Shown in pieces: positions 1 to 7,008 of a DNA stretch of 64,000 nt (the stretch's first letter is position 1; every line of letters starts with the position of its first letter). The DNA lies in contig NZ_RKMH01000002.1 in the NCBI RefSeq assembly GCF_003797185.1, positions 310,001-374,000 on the forward strand, given 5' to 3'. The DNA is from Gordonia oryzae (GTDB taxonomy: Bacteria > Actinomycetota > Actinomycetes > Mycobacteriales > Mycobacteriaceae). Made by a program: the position numbers and the translations under genes. The notes below the pieces were generated by a model that saw nothing but the letters and a program-made list of their open reading frames with translations, ran no database searches and was not told the DNA's origin.

Positions 1-434
1 TAGATCTCGCGGGCGAACTGTTCGTCGCCTAAGCGCAGCGACATGACGTTGGCGGCGATGTCGTCGAGCAGCGCGGGGTTGGCTACGCGCTTGAGATCCT
101 CGGGATGGATGGCGAAGCCTTCGACCACCGCGTCACGCATGGCAGGCGCTTGCTCTTTGATGATCGTGCGGAACTGCTCGACGGTCGCCGCTTCCTGATC
201 CTTGCGGAAGCTGTACTCGAACAGCGTGCCCAGCAGTCCAGCGCCAAACAATGTTCCGCCGAGCTCTCCGAGCGGCAGGGCGTGCAACCAGTTCCACGGA
301 CCGAGGTCGAGCGTTGCAAGCCAGCCGTTCAGGGTGATGAGGACGATTCCGGCGAGCGTCAGGATCACGGCGAGCAAGGCCGCTTTTGTCTTACGGAGTC
401 GGAAAGCTAAGGAGGACTGTCGTTTTCGTGCCAT
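1..434 (-). CDS. Hypothetical membrane protein, 3' end outside window
   Basis: The reading frame starts at an ATG at 434 and stays open to the window edge, giving 144 codons. The N-terminus is basic (MARKRQSSLAFRLRKTK), followed by a hydrophobic segment at about residues 18-38 and a second weaker one at about 55-75 (GELGGTLFGAGLLGTLFEY). The rest is a charged cytosolic-looking region. This is a typical layout for a two-helix membrane-anchored accessory protein. I do not recognise the family and the C-terminus is missing, so no function is assigned. Overlapping frames on both strands lack comparable hydrophobic organisation and were treated as shadows. Confidence 0.6.
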   Translation of the reverse strand, partial: MARKRQSSLAFRLRKTKAALLAVILTLAGIVLITLNGWLATLDLGPWNWLHALPLGELGGTLFGAGLLGTLFEYSFRKDQEAATVEQFRTIIKEQAPAMRDAVVEGFAIHPEDLKRVANPALLDDIAANVMSLRLGDEQFAREI

Positions 435-513
435 TGCTTATGGCTATTGTAGCAAACCCGCAGGTCAGTGCATAGATGCGTGCCTGGTCTGCGTTTCACT
501 CGATGCAGTGAGG

Positions 514-1038
514 TTACCCGGAGCTATCTGCGAGTCGGGACAGTACATCGACGTCATGGTGTTTGCCGTCGTTGAGGTATCGAGCGCGAAGGGTGCCCTC
601 ATGAACGAAGCCGCACCGCTCAAACAGGGCGCATGACGATCGGTTGGTCGTGAGTATCCAGGCTTCGAGACGGCGGAGACCGAGATGGCCGAAGCCCCAG
701 TTCGTCACCTGCTCCACCCCGACGCGTCCGAGTCCTTGGCCGCGGTCGACTGGTGACCATACGCAGATGCCGACCTGTGCCACGCGGCTACGCCAGTCGA
801 TCGCGTGGACTGAGCATTCGCCGACAAGCCGGCCACTGAGATCGTCCACGAGCACGAAGCTGTACTCGGTGGCCGGCTGTGGGCCAGAAGTCGCGGCGAT
901 CTTGCGCTGAAGTTCTGCCGAGCTGCGGGGTCGCCAGTACGGAGGGCCGTACTGCGCCAGTTCCTGCCAGTCGCTGCAGGCGTCGAGAATCGTAGGTATG
1001 TGGGCTTCAGTCAGCGCACGGAGCGACACCTTCGTCAT
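514..1038 (-). CDS. GNAT family N-acetyltransferase (RimJ/RimL-like)
   Basis: A 174-residue protein that probably transfers an acetyl group from acetyl-CoA to an amine; the substrate is unknown. The acyl-CoA-binding core is visible as the stretch VWSPVDRGQGLGRVGVEQV (R-G-x-G-x-G pyrophosphate loop at about residues 99-104), followed by the C-terminal helix NRSSCALFERCGFVHEGTL, where N and the GF turn are typical of the ribosomal-protein/aminoglycoside-type GNAT_3 group. Length fits the family. The ATG at 1038 is preceded by GAGGA seven to eight bases upstream. It stands alone, with a gene-free stretch upstream that contains a long perfect hairpin. It could equally act on a small molecule or a protein N-terminus. 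Confidence 0.85.
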   Translation of the reverse strand: MTKVSLRALTEAHIPTILDACSDWQELAQYGPPYWRPRSSAELQRKIAATSGPQPATEYSFVLVDDLSGRLVGECSVHAIDWRSRVAQVGICVWSPVDRGQGLGRVGVEQVTNWGFGHLGLRRLEAWILTTNRSSCALFERCGFVHEGTLRARYLNDGKHHDVDVLSRLADSSG

Positions 1039-1128
1039 GTCTTCCTCACTCCCGCTTTGCTGTTCACGAAAGAACTCGACGTTGAAGAGCCTGCGCAGGC
1101 CGTCCGATCCCGAGTCGTCACGGATGAA

Positions 1129-1173
1129 CGAGAGCTGCGGTGTACGAAAAGGATTCGTACACCGCAGCTCTCG
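1129..1173. repeat. Perfect 20-bp inverted repeat with 5-nt loop
   Basis: The arm at 1129-1148 (starting CGAGAGCTGCGG) is exactly reverse-complemented at 1154-1173, with only AAGGA between. Folded as RNA it would be a very stable hairpin on either strand. No T-run follows on either side, so it could be an actinobacterial-type terminator without a U-tract, a regulatory hairpin about 90 nt ahead of the acetyltransferase start, or the trace of a mobile element end. Confidence 0.75.
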
Positions 1174-1339
1174 TGCTCGACTTGCTATCTAATGAGTCGC
1201 AGCCATCAGAAATTGACGCGTCGCTCGATGCCGCTCACGCGATCTTGAAGTCGCCTCCGCCGATCATGGTCACCTCCTCGCCGAATCGTCCGTCCTGGTC
1301 GCCGATTCCACAACCGGTTTCGGTTCGCCCACGATACCA

Positions 1340-1404
1340 GGATTCATAAACATGGGATTCATCGTCTCTGGATTGATGGTCATGGGACCTATGGGGTTGA
1401 TGGT
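1340..1404. promoter_or_regulatory. Degenerate GGATTSAT repeats abutting XRE start
   Basis: Four related octamers occur at 1340-1347, 1355-1362, 1370-1377 and 1394-1401, the first three spaced 15 bp and the last 24 bp. The final copy ends next to the GTG start at 1405. Repeats of this sort upstream of a small HTH gene suggest an autoregulatory operator array; this is inference from position only. Confidence 0.35.
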
Positions 1405-1653
1405 GTGCCCGCCCCGTCCAAATCGCCCATCTCGCCGGCTACGCGTGAGTTCGGTCGCCGGGTGCAGGCGCGGCGCGCAGAGCTGGGGCTGAGCCAGGAG
1501 AAGGCCGCCGAGCGCTGCGAGCTGCACTGGACGTACCTCGGCCAGGTGGAGCGAGGTCGGCGGAACGTGACGCTGCATAACATCTTGAAGATCGCTGGTG
1601 GGTTGAACGTCGACGCCGGGGTGCTGGTCAGCGGTCTGGAGCCCCCGGAATAG
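1405..1653 (+). CDS. XRE-family helix-turn-helix regulator
   Basis: An 82-residue single-domain DNA-binding protein. The Cro/C1-type helix-turn-helix spans about residues 12-70: the first helix contains FGRRVQARRAELGLSQEKAA, the recognition region contains HWTYLGQVERGRRNVTL, and ILKIAGGLNV is the closing helix. The start is GTG at 1405 with no clear Shine-Dalgarno, but repeat elements lie directly upstream. It is the size of a phage or plasmid repressor or a restriction-modification controller, though it is far from the methyltransferase at 7009. The target is unknown; the repeats just upstream are the obvious candidate. Confidence 0.85.
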   Translation: MPAPSKSPISPATREFGRRVQARRAELGLSQEKAAERCELHWTYLGQVERGRRNVTLHNILKIAGGLNVDAGVLVSGLEPPE

Positions 1654-1859
1654 CGGATCGACCTTTCCTAAATACATTCCGGCCATCGTCCGCCGAGGTG
1701 AGCTGTCGCCCAAACGGATGAATCTCACACGGGTGTAATTCAGAGTCACTGCTCTGAACTGCGCAGATGTTTGCTTTCGGGTTCGGCATCGCCGGGATTG
1801 TCGGTGTTCACGGCTAGCCTGGATAGTGACATTTGGCACGGCACAGTGAAGGAGCTGAG

Positions 1860-2090
1860 ATGGCAGTCGGCGATGTCGAGACGTACTACGAAGACGGCGT
1901 CTGGAAAAACAAGGTGCAGGGCAACTCGCGTGCATCCGACACGGGTGGAACGAAGAAGGAAGCGCAAGCTCGGGGTCGAGACAAGGCCATCGATCTCGGT
2001 GTTGAGCATGTCATCAAGAACCAGGACGGGACGATCGGTAGCAAGAACACCTACCCCCGTTCCCGTGACCAGCATCCACCGAAGGGATAG
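1860..2090 (+). CDS. DUF2188-like small protein
   Basis: A 76-residue protein. The ATG at 1860 is chosen because AAGGAG sits six bases upstream; an in-frame start 27 bases earlier has no ribosome site. The sequence has the pattern I associate with DUF2188: an aromatic N-terminal strand, GTKKEAQARGRDKAI (a helix after a T-x-K-E-A pattern), then a strand and HVIKNQDGTIGSKNTYP, where the NQDG-type turn and the terminal Y-P are characteristic. Function of this family is not established. A 62-codon frame follows after 4 bp, so the two are probably co-transcribed. Confidence 0.7.
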   Translation: MAVGDVETYYEDGVWKNKVQGNSRASDTGGTKKEAQARGRDKAIDLGVEHVIKNQDGTIGSKNTYPRSRDQHPPKG

Positions 2091-2094
2091 GAGC

Positions 2095-2283
2095 GTGGCT
2101 CATCGTCCTCATGACCGTGACCCCGAGGGTTCACTACGGGGGTCAGGTTACTTCGACAAGTCGGTCGATTCGATCGAGGTTCCTTCGCCACCGGTGGTCG
2201 ATCCACCGCCGCGACTTGAAGCGCAGAATGACGGTGGATCAGGTTCGGATGCGACTTCGTACTTGAACGACTTCCCCGACTAG
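2095..2283 (+). CDS. Small hypothetical protein
   Basis: A 62-residue frame starting at GTG 2095, four bases after the preceding stop, with a purine-rich GGATAGGAG as ribosome site. The product is hydrophilic and probably disordered, with a Pro-rich centre (PSPPVVDPPP) and an acidic tail ending in DFPD. No family recognised. Position between two plausible genes and the tight spacing (the next start is 7 bp after its stop) are the main reasons to call it. Confidence 0.5.
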   Translation: MAHRPHDRDPEGSLRGSGYFDKSVDSIEVPSPPVVDPPPRLEAQNDGGSGSDATSYLNDFPD

Positions 2284-2290
2284 CGCATCG

Positions 2291-2959
2291 ATGGTTCCAT
2301 CCAATTGGCTTACGCTGCTTGGATTCTTCGCGCTGGTGGCACCCGGTGTCTACTACGATCTTCGTCGTTCGACGAAGTTTGCCGAGCGCCGGGAAACCAC
2401 GTTCCGAGAGATCAGCCGTGTCGTCCTCGTATCGACATGCTGCAGCGCCGTCGCACTCCCTATCGTGCTGGTGGTAGGTAGTTGCCTCCGAACCTGGACG
2501 AAATCAGACTTCTGGCCGACTCCACGCGACCTCGTCTTCGCTAATCACGCATATGTCGGCGATCATGTCATTCCCATTGGTCTTGGGTTACTCGTGTTCG
2601 TGGCGACGTCGATCGGGGTCTCCGAAGCAACACTTCGGATTGCTTCTCGGACCACAGAAGCCACGATCTCGCACGTCTCAACGTGGAGCAAGGCATTCCG
2701 TGACGATTGCCCACAAGGCTCTTATCCGGTTGTCCGAGTACGCCTCACAGGCGGCGTCAGCTGGTCCGGTCGAGTCGCGCACTTCTCGCCGGACCTTGAA
2801 GTGGCTGATCGCGAATTAGTGCTGGCTCCGCCGATCGCGATGAAGGCCAACGAGGCACCCGCCAACTTGCCGAAATGGGGTCGGGTCATCCTGCGAGCGG
2901 ATCAGATCGAGTCGATCGCGGTGAGATACGAACGAGACACGCCCTCGGATACCGGCTGA
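2291..2959 (+). CDS. DUF6338-like integral membrane protein
   Basis: A 222-residue protein with a hydrophobic N-terminal helix that runs into LVAPGVYYDL, then a basic cytosolic segment containing a FREISRVVL helix, a second membrane helix around residues 43-65 (LVSTCCSAVALPIVLVVG), a third around 95-115, and a soluble C-terminal part with short beta-strands (VVRVRLTGGVSWSGRVAHFS). The LVAPGxxxD start and the xREISRVVL motif match what I recall of DUF6338, found scattered in actinobacterial accessory DNA. Role unknown. It probably shares a transcript with the two small genes before it. Confidence 0.65.
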   Translation: MVPSNWLTLLGFFALVAPGVYYDLRRSTKFAERRETTFREISRVVLVSTCCSAVALPIVLVVGSCLRTWTKSDFWPTPRDLVFANHAYVGDHVIPIGLGLLVFVATSIGVSEATLRIASRTTEATISHVSTWSKAFRDDCPQGSYPVVRVRLTGGVSWSGRVAHFSPDLEVADRELVLAPPIAMKANEAPANLPKWGRVILRADQIESIAVRYERDTPSDTG

Positions 2960-3053
2960 TCAGGTCTCCCCTGACGCGAAGGCTCACCGTGCTGCGGCCA
3001 CTTGCGGGAGAATCGGATATCGAAGTTTGAGTCACCACATTAGGAATGAGTCG

Positions 3054-3842
3054 TTGGCGCTGAAAGACCCTATTCACGAAGGTCAGCTCGACGTGCTGCG
3101 CTGGATCGGCGATGGGTGTCCGGACGGTCGATGGGATGGGCACACGTACAAGACCGTCGCCAATGCACTTGCCTCTCGTCGTCTGGTCACTGTGTCCAAG
3201 AAAGGAGGCGGTTGGCGGGCAGAGCTGCTACCGGCCGGTTCGTTCTACCTAGAGCACGGCGACTACCCCGACGGACACTGGGGACGGAAACACCGAGGTT
3301 CACGAGGCGGAGTGACGAAGACTCCCGACTTGTCATCGTCAGTTGGGCCGGACCCGCGATCTCAGCCGGCCCCGCGGACGCCGAAACCGACACCGACAGC
3401 CACCAAGCGATCGCCATCCGGGCTGACACCTACACGCCAACTCCTGGCCGACCTGGCGAGCGCTGGGGGCGTACTGGAGCGCAGCTCTCGCGACGACAAG
3501 GTCAAGTACTCGACGTTGGCCGCCGCGATCAACCGGCACGGGATGGCGCCCGACGGCCAGCACGTCGCCGCCTATAGCGGTGCGAGGTATGGGGAGTGGA
3601 TTATCCTGCTGGTCTCGGTTTCGGAGTGGCAGACTGAGGCGCCGTCGGAGGTGATGGCGAGGGAACGGATCGGTCGCTGGCATCCTGTGGTGGCCGAGAT
3701 CCTTTCGGCAGGAAGGCTCGACGGGATCGGCAAGGAGCATCGCCGCCGCGCCGCAGTGCTACTGCATTGCCTAGCGACGGAAGCTGCTGCACGCGGAATC
3801 CAGGTCGAACTCGTCAAGCAAGTCGAAGGGCGAGACTACTAA
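3054..3842 (+). CDS. Conserved actinobacterial hypothetical, N-terminal part of a split gene
   Basis: A 262-residue frame. TTG at 3054 is preferred because AGGA lies eight bases upstream; an earlier TTG at 3027 lacks one. Residues about 5-75 look like a winged-helix-type module (LRWIGDGCPDG..., ALASRRLVTV). A Pro/Thr/Ser-rich linker follows (about 100-135), then a globular region beginning LLADLASAGGVLE and ending near EAAARGIQVEL. In long homologues I recall from Streptomyces, this last region continues directly into the part encoded at 3903. Here an in-frame TAA at 3840-3842 separates them, so the gene is either decayed or makes two proteins. Function of the family is unknown. Confidence 0.6.
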   Translation: MALKDPIHEGQLDVLRWIGDGCPDGRWDGHTYKTVANALASRRLVTVSKKGGGWRAELLPAGSFYLEHGDYPDGHWGRKHRGSRGGVTKTPDLSSSVGPDPRSQPAPRTPKPTPTATKRSPSGLTPTRQLLADLASAGGVLERSSRDDKVKYSTLAAAINRHGMAPDGQHVAAYSGARYGEWIILLVSVSEWQTEAPSEVMARERIGRWHPVVAEILSAGRLDGIGKEHRRRAAVLLHCLATEAAARGIQVELVKQVEGRDY

Positions 3843-3902
3843 GCGAGGCGCAGCCAGCCGCCTGGCTTTCTCGTACTTTCTGAACAGGAGTTCCGGTGTC
3901 CA

Positions 3903-4526
3903 GTGAGCATCAAGCAGCTCCGAGATCAGCTGCCGCATGAGCCGACCGCACGTGAGATAGCTGATCAGAAGAAGTGGGAATGGTCGCATATCCCGAAGTA
4001 CGATCACGCGCCTTCGGATCGGTTGGCCATCGTGACACACGACGCTGCGGCCTATCCAAGTGAGAAGTCATGGGCGGACACGAAGACTCGACGACTTGAG
4101 GATCGGCTCGTCGACATCTTGGCTGCCTTCAGCACGTGGGTCGCCAGTGACACCGACCGACGTGAGCGACAGAGAATCGAAGACGAGGAGCGCGCAAAAC
4201 GCCTCGAACTGGAAAACCAGCAGGCGCACTCCGCCTACGTCGAACACACGCTTGGCGAAATGCTCCAGGCTGATGCAGCAGCGTGGGAGTCGGCGCAGCG
4301 GCTACGCAGTTACGTCGATGCACTGAGAAGACGTGTAGCCACCATCGAGGACGCTCAGGAGCGCGCCGACGCAGACGCATGGGTTACCTGGTCCAAACGG
4401 TACGTCGACCAGGCCATTGATCCGTTGAGGCGACCAATCCGGCGACCAGAGGTACAAGAGCCGGGCGACAAGGACCTCGGAGAGTTTCGGCGGAAGCTTG
4501 GGTTCGGCAGAAACGGGTTGTGGTGA
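3903..4526 (+). CDS. Conserved actinobacterial hypothetical, C-terminal part of a split gene
   Basis: A 207-residue frame from GTG at 3903, in the same phase as the gene before it. The sequence opens mid-domain (KKWEWSHIPKYDHAPSDRLAI), then forms a long charged coiled coil at about residues 75-150 (TDRRERQRIEDEERAKRLELE). The 60 bases between the two halves have no further stop and translate into GFLVLSEQEFRCPVSIKQL, which continues the expected strand pattern. The TAA at 3840 therefore looks like a nonsense change in one long gene. Whether this half is expressed alone is unknown. Confidence 0.55.
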   Translation: MSIKQLRDQLPHEPTAREIADQKKWEWSHIPKYDHAPSDRLAIVTHDAAAYPSEKSWADTKTRRLEDRLVDILAAFSTWVASDTDRRERQRIEDEERAKRLELENQQAHSAYVEHTLGEMLQADAAAWESAQRLRSYVDALRRRVATIEDAQERADADAWVTWSKRYVDQAIDPLRRPIRRPEVQEPGDKDLGEFRRKLGFGRNGLW

Positions 4527-4687
4527 CAGAACTTCGGAGATCGCGAAGTTCGTATCGTGAACGGTCACCGGTGTCCGAGATGCCGTCGACACATCCATGC
4601 ACAACGCGGTATTCCACGTGGCTCGACCAGACGGGCTGAGTGACGAGTCTTCCCCGTCCGCCACCCAGCCCGTCGCCGATTGATCAC

Positions 4688-4849
4688 TCACCTCTCGCGC
4701 CGTACTCCCTTGAACGGCGCGCCGTCAGCTTTGCCGTCCATGAATCGGCCCGACTCGCTGTCGCGCTTTACCCAGCCACGAGGCGTGGCGACCTGACTGC
4801 GAGACCGCACCGCTCCGCGGCGAGACCCGTGCCCGGTGTTCTTTGCCAT
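4688..4849 (-). CDS. Small conserved basic protein (MAKNTG-type)
   Basis: A 53-residue basic protein beginning MAKNTGHGSRRGAV and ending GAPFKGVRRER. I recognise this as a small, widespread family of unknown function that carries the same start, an internal W-x-KRD-x-x-x-GRF motif and the same PFKGVR ending. ATG at 4849 is chosen over the ATG two codons upstream because an exceptionally complete Shine-Dalgarno (AAAGGAGGTGAT) ends four bases ahead of it. It is the second gene of a two-gene minus-strand unit with the YjzC-like gene at 4895. Confidence 0.8.
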   Translation of the reverse strand: MAKNTGHGSRRGAVRSRSQVATPRGWVKRDSESGRFMDGKADGAPFKGVRRER

Positions 4850-4894
4850 GTTCATCACCTCCTTTCGCGTCCAGCGCACAATGCGACTAATTGC

Positions 4895-5050
4895 TCAGGC
4901 GGTGTGGACGAGCGACCAAACCACAGCGCGGCCGCTGTACGGCGGCATCACGTTGCCCTTGGCGATCGGCGCGGTCGTGGAGGGAGTGCTAGCCACCCGC
5001 CACACTCCACTGATCGGGCACCGTTCGCCGGTACGTGCAGTAACTGCCAT
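4895..5050 (-). CDS. Small YjzC-like protein
   Basis: A 51-residue protein starting at ATG 5050, with AAGGAG eight bases upstream. The core TGERCPISGVWR, a basic spacer and AKGNVMPPYSG follow the pattern of YjzC-like small proteins, in which a TG-x-x-x-P-x-SG start is followed by a K-G-x-x-x-PP turn. It is expressed divergently from the XRE regulator at 5187 and is 45 bp ahead of the next small gene. Function of the family is unknown; the fold is predicted to be a small beta-barrel. Confidence 0.7.
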   Translation of the reverse strand: MAVTARTGERCPISGVWRVASTPSTTAPIAKGNVMPPYSGRAVVWSLVHTA

Positions 5051-5186
5051 GACCACTACTCCTTGTGTCGAACCTCTTGACGCTTCGGAAGTGAAACGCT
5101 GCTTCGAATCTACAACATGCGTCGGGTTCGCGCCAGTCCATCGGATCTGCAACACTTGCTATCATGACTGACCAAGGGCACAAACT

Positions 5187-5561
5187 GTGAGCAGGAAGCT
5201 GACGATTGACACCGATGCGCTCTACGCTGCACTAGATCTAGTCCGACGTGAACGAGGTATCTCGATGCGACAGTTGGCGAAAGAGATCGGAGTCAGCCCG
5301 TCTTTGTTGTCGCGGCTCGCGAATGGGTACAAACCCGACGCGGACGGCCTGGTTACCCTGACATCGTTTCTCAGGATGCCGGTTGAGCAGTTCATTGATA
5401 GAGGCAACGAGGAACTCTTAGATAACCTGCCCGAACTCTCCGCCCAGATGGCACCGCTGCTAAGAGCACGTCCAGATTTCGACGCCGATGACGTAGAACA
5501 CCTCGAAGAGGTCATCGATGCGACGGTGCGACTCATGAAGGCGGTGCGAGCGAAACGATGA
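5187..5561 (+). CDS. XRE-family regulator paired with a metallopeptidase
   Basis: A 124-residue protein with an N-terminal Cro/C1 helix-turn-helix at about residues 8-65 (LVRRERGISMRQLAKEIGV then SPSLLSRLANG) and an acidic helical C-terminus (DDVEHLEEVIDATVRLM) that could dimerise. The start is GTG at 5187. Its last four bases overlap the ATG of the ImmA-like peptidase, so the two are translationally coupled. In ImmR/ImmA and related pairs the peptidase relieves repression by cutting the partner repressor; here that is inference from context. The divergent small-protein genes 137 bp away may be targets. Confidence 0.85.
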   Translation: MSRKLTIDTDALYAALDLVRRERGISMRQLAKEIGVSPSLLSRLANGYKPDADGLVTLTSFLRMPVEQFIDRGNEELLDNLPELSAQMAPLLRARPDFDADDVEHLEEVIDATVRLMKAVRAKR

Positions 5562-6115
5562 CCATGGCCCGAGGGCGGAAAAGCGCACTCCGTCAGCTTG
5601 CAAAGGAACTGCGCGTTGAGGTTGGCGCAGCTTCCAGCGATCCGTTCGACGTGTTCGCTCTGGCTGAGCTGTACGGACTCGATGTGGTGCAGATGTCACA
5701 ACTCGATTGCGCCGGTGCTGTCCAGTTTTTCGGTGAAGCTGGCTACCAGCGTTTCTCGGGCGCTCAGGTTCCTGTGAGCCGATTCGGGTCGTGCATCGTC
5801 GTCAACGATCTCCACACGATCGAGCGCCAGCGGTCCACCCTTGGGCACGAGGTCGCACATTCTATCTGTGAGCACCCCCACGAAGCGCGTCTCGTCGACT
5901 CCGCCGGATGCCGGGTAGCCGATCGCGTCCTTGAAGAAGAGGCAACGTTTTTGTCGGGCGAGCTCCTGCTACCGACTGACGCTGCAAGGATGCTGGCAAT
6001 CAAGGGAGTCGCCGCAGAAGTGGTCGCGACCCAGTACCAGATTAGTGTCGAGATGGCGCGCTGGCGGTTGAATATCAGCGGCGGACATCAAATTCGTCGT
6101 CGCCGTGCACAGTGA
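5558..6115 (+). CDS. ImmA/IrrE-type metallopeptidase
   Basis: A 185-residue protein. The zinc-peptidase motif HEVAH lies at residues 97-101, and the downstream EEEA helix (about 127-130, LEEEATFLSGELLLP) supplies the third ligand, the usual arrangement for the COG2856 ImmA/IrrE group. The N-terminal part forms the small helical and strand lobe (FALAELYGLDVV). The start overlaps the stop of the XRE gene (ATGA at 5558-5561). Expected role: regulated cleavage of a repressor, most likely its neighbour, in response to DNA damage or another signal. It could also be the toxin-like half of a stress module; no other peptidase domain is present. Confidence 0.88.
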   Translation: MTMARGRKSALRQLAKELRVEVGAASSDPFDVFALAELYGLDVVQMSQLDCAGAVQFFGEAGYQRFSGAQVPVSRFGSCIVVNDLHTIERQRSTLGHEVAHSICEHPHEARLVDSAGCRVADRVLEEEATFLSGELLLPTDAARMLAIKGVAAEVVATQYQISVEMARWRLNISGGHQIRRRRAQ

Positions 6116-6157
6116 TTGGTTGATAATTTCACATCATTCTTGCGACTGCGAAATTGA

Positions 6158-6163
6158 TATAAT
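6158..6163 (+). promoter_or_regulatory. Candidate -10 box for a leaderless transcript
   Basis: A perfect TATAAT lies so that transcription would begin at about 6170-6172, at the ATG of the next gene, which has no good ribosome site. TTCTTG at 6137-6142 is a possible -35, 15 bp upstream. Leaderless mRNAs are common in this phylum; this call rests on spacing alone. Confidence 0.4.
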
Positions 6164-6171
6164 TGGAACAG

Positions 6172-6513
6172 ATGAAAGAATCCGATATCGACAAGCTATT
6201 CAAGTACATGCGTGGTGAATTCGCCAAGGTTCATGGCAGTGTCGATTCGCTCGGATCACGCGTTGATCGGCTTCAGAGCGACATCAATGCAATGGGTCGC
6301 CAGATCACGGAGCTTCAGGATGGACAAACCGAACTTCGGAACGGGCAAACCGAGCTGTCGAGGCGCATGGGTACGATCGATCTCAAGCTCGACGCGATTC
6401 AGGATGCCGTCGGTGAGAACTTTGTCGACTACGACAAACGCTTCGACCGGCACGCGAGCTGGATCACTCAGCTCGCGTCGGCGACAGAGACCAATCTCAG
6501 GCCACGGCCGTAA
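6172..6513 (+). CDS. Small coiled-coil protein
   Basis: A 113-residue, highly charged, almost wholly helical protein. Heptad-like repeats run from about residue 18 to 85, with the near-exact internal repeats DGQTELRNGQTELSRR. It ends with a short basic tail. Such proteins appear in prophages and accessory islands. The ATG at 6172 is preferred over a TTG three codons earlier because a TATAAT box ends eight bases ahead of it, suggesting a leaderless message. It follows the ImmA-like gene by 56 bp. No function can be assigned. Confidence 0.65.
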   Translation: MKESDIDKLFKYMRGEFAKVHGSVDSLGSRVDRLQSDINAMGRQITELQDGQTELRNGQTELSRRMGTIDLKLDAIQDAVGENFVDYDKRFDRHASWITQLASATETNLRPRP

Positions 6514-6550
6514 GCTGCCATGTCGGACTCAGCGCATACATTGAGGATTG

Positions 6551-6892
6551 ATGACACGGCCATTTGATCGCGAACGCTACGACCGGGCCCTCGCCGAAGG
6601 TGCCGAGGAGTACCGAGACGTTCTCGACGCACTCAAGACGATCGGCATTGACGCGCAGTTCACCCAGACAGGTGGCATGTGCGCCGCCATCGAGGCAAAC
6701 CTTGAAGACGCAACGTCACTGCTCATCACTGACGCCGACGACTCGCTCTCGTGGGACCGGGGCCACCACAACGGATGGGGCGTCGGGGTATATGAGATTG
6801 ACGCACCCGATGAGCCGATCTGGTTCGATTCTGTTGATGACGGGTCGCTTCAGGCCTTGATCGACTTGGTCGATCGCGCGTTTCGGCGATGA
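6551..6892 (+). CDS. Hypothetical small acidic protein
   Basis: A 113-residue acidic protein from ATG 6551, with GAGG five to eight bases upstream. It starts with a helix (RERYDRALAEGAEEYRDVLDALKTIGI) and then shows alternating strands with turns such as ITDADDSLSWDRGHHNGWGVGVYE, which looks like a small alpha/beta fold. I do not recognise a family. It precedes the methyltransferase by 116 bp but there is a promoter-like stretch in between, so it may not belong to the restriction locus. Confidence 0.6.
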   Translation: MTRPFDRERYDRALAEGAEEYRDVLDALKTIGIDAQFTQTGGMCAAIEANLEDATSLLITDADDSLSWDRGHHNGWGVGVYEIDAPDEPIWFDSVDDGSLQALIDLVDRAFRR

Positions 6893-7008
6893 CCAGACAA
6901 TCTTGACAATTCTGCGAACCCTGGGGATGCTTCCCCGTCGTTTGGTCTGCGGTCTGGTACCGTTGGGACCTTGCAACCCGACATATCGCCAGGTCAGTGA
7001 GGTTTTCT

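Larger units (their letters stand above)
1039..1404. other. Gene-free stretch with a long hairpin and a degenerate repeat
   Basis: No convincing coding frame lies between the acetyltransferase and the XRE gene. Two structures are present: a 20-bp perfect inverted repeat at 1129-1173, and four degenerate copies of GGATTSAT between 1340 and 1404 that end directly at the XRE start codon. Frames that run through it on either strand have no recognisable domains. Confidence 0.6.

Noticed and set aside
83..636. Open frames on both strands at the left edge (83-319 minus, 105-410 plus, 202-636 plus)
   Set aside because: They overlap the better-supported membrane protein frame at 1-434 and the acetyltransferase and show no domains.
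1270..1935. 221-codon minus-strand frame
   Set aside because: Covers the XRE gene antisense; Arg/Pro-rich with no recognisable domain, typical of a high-GC shadow frame.
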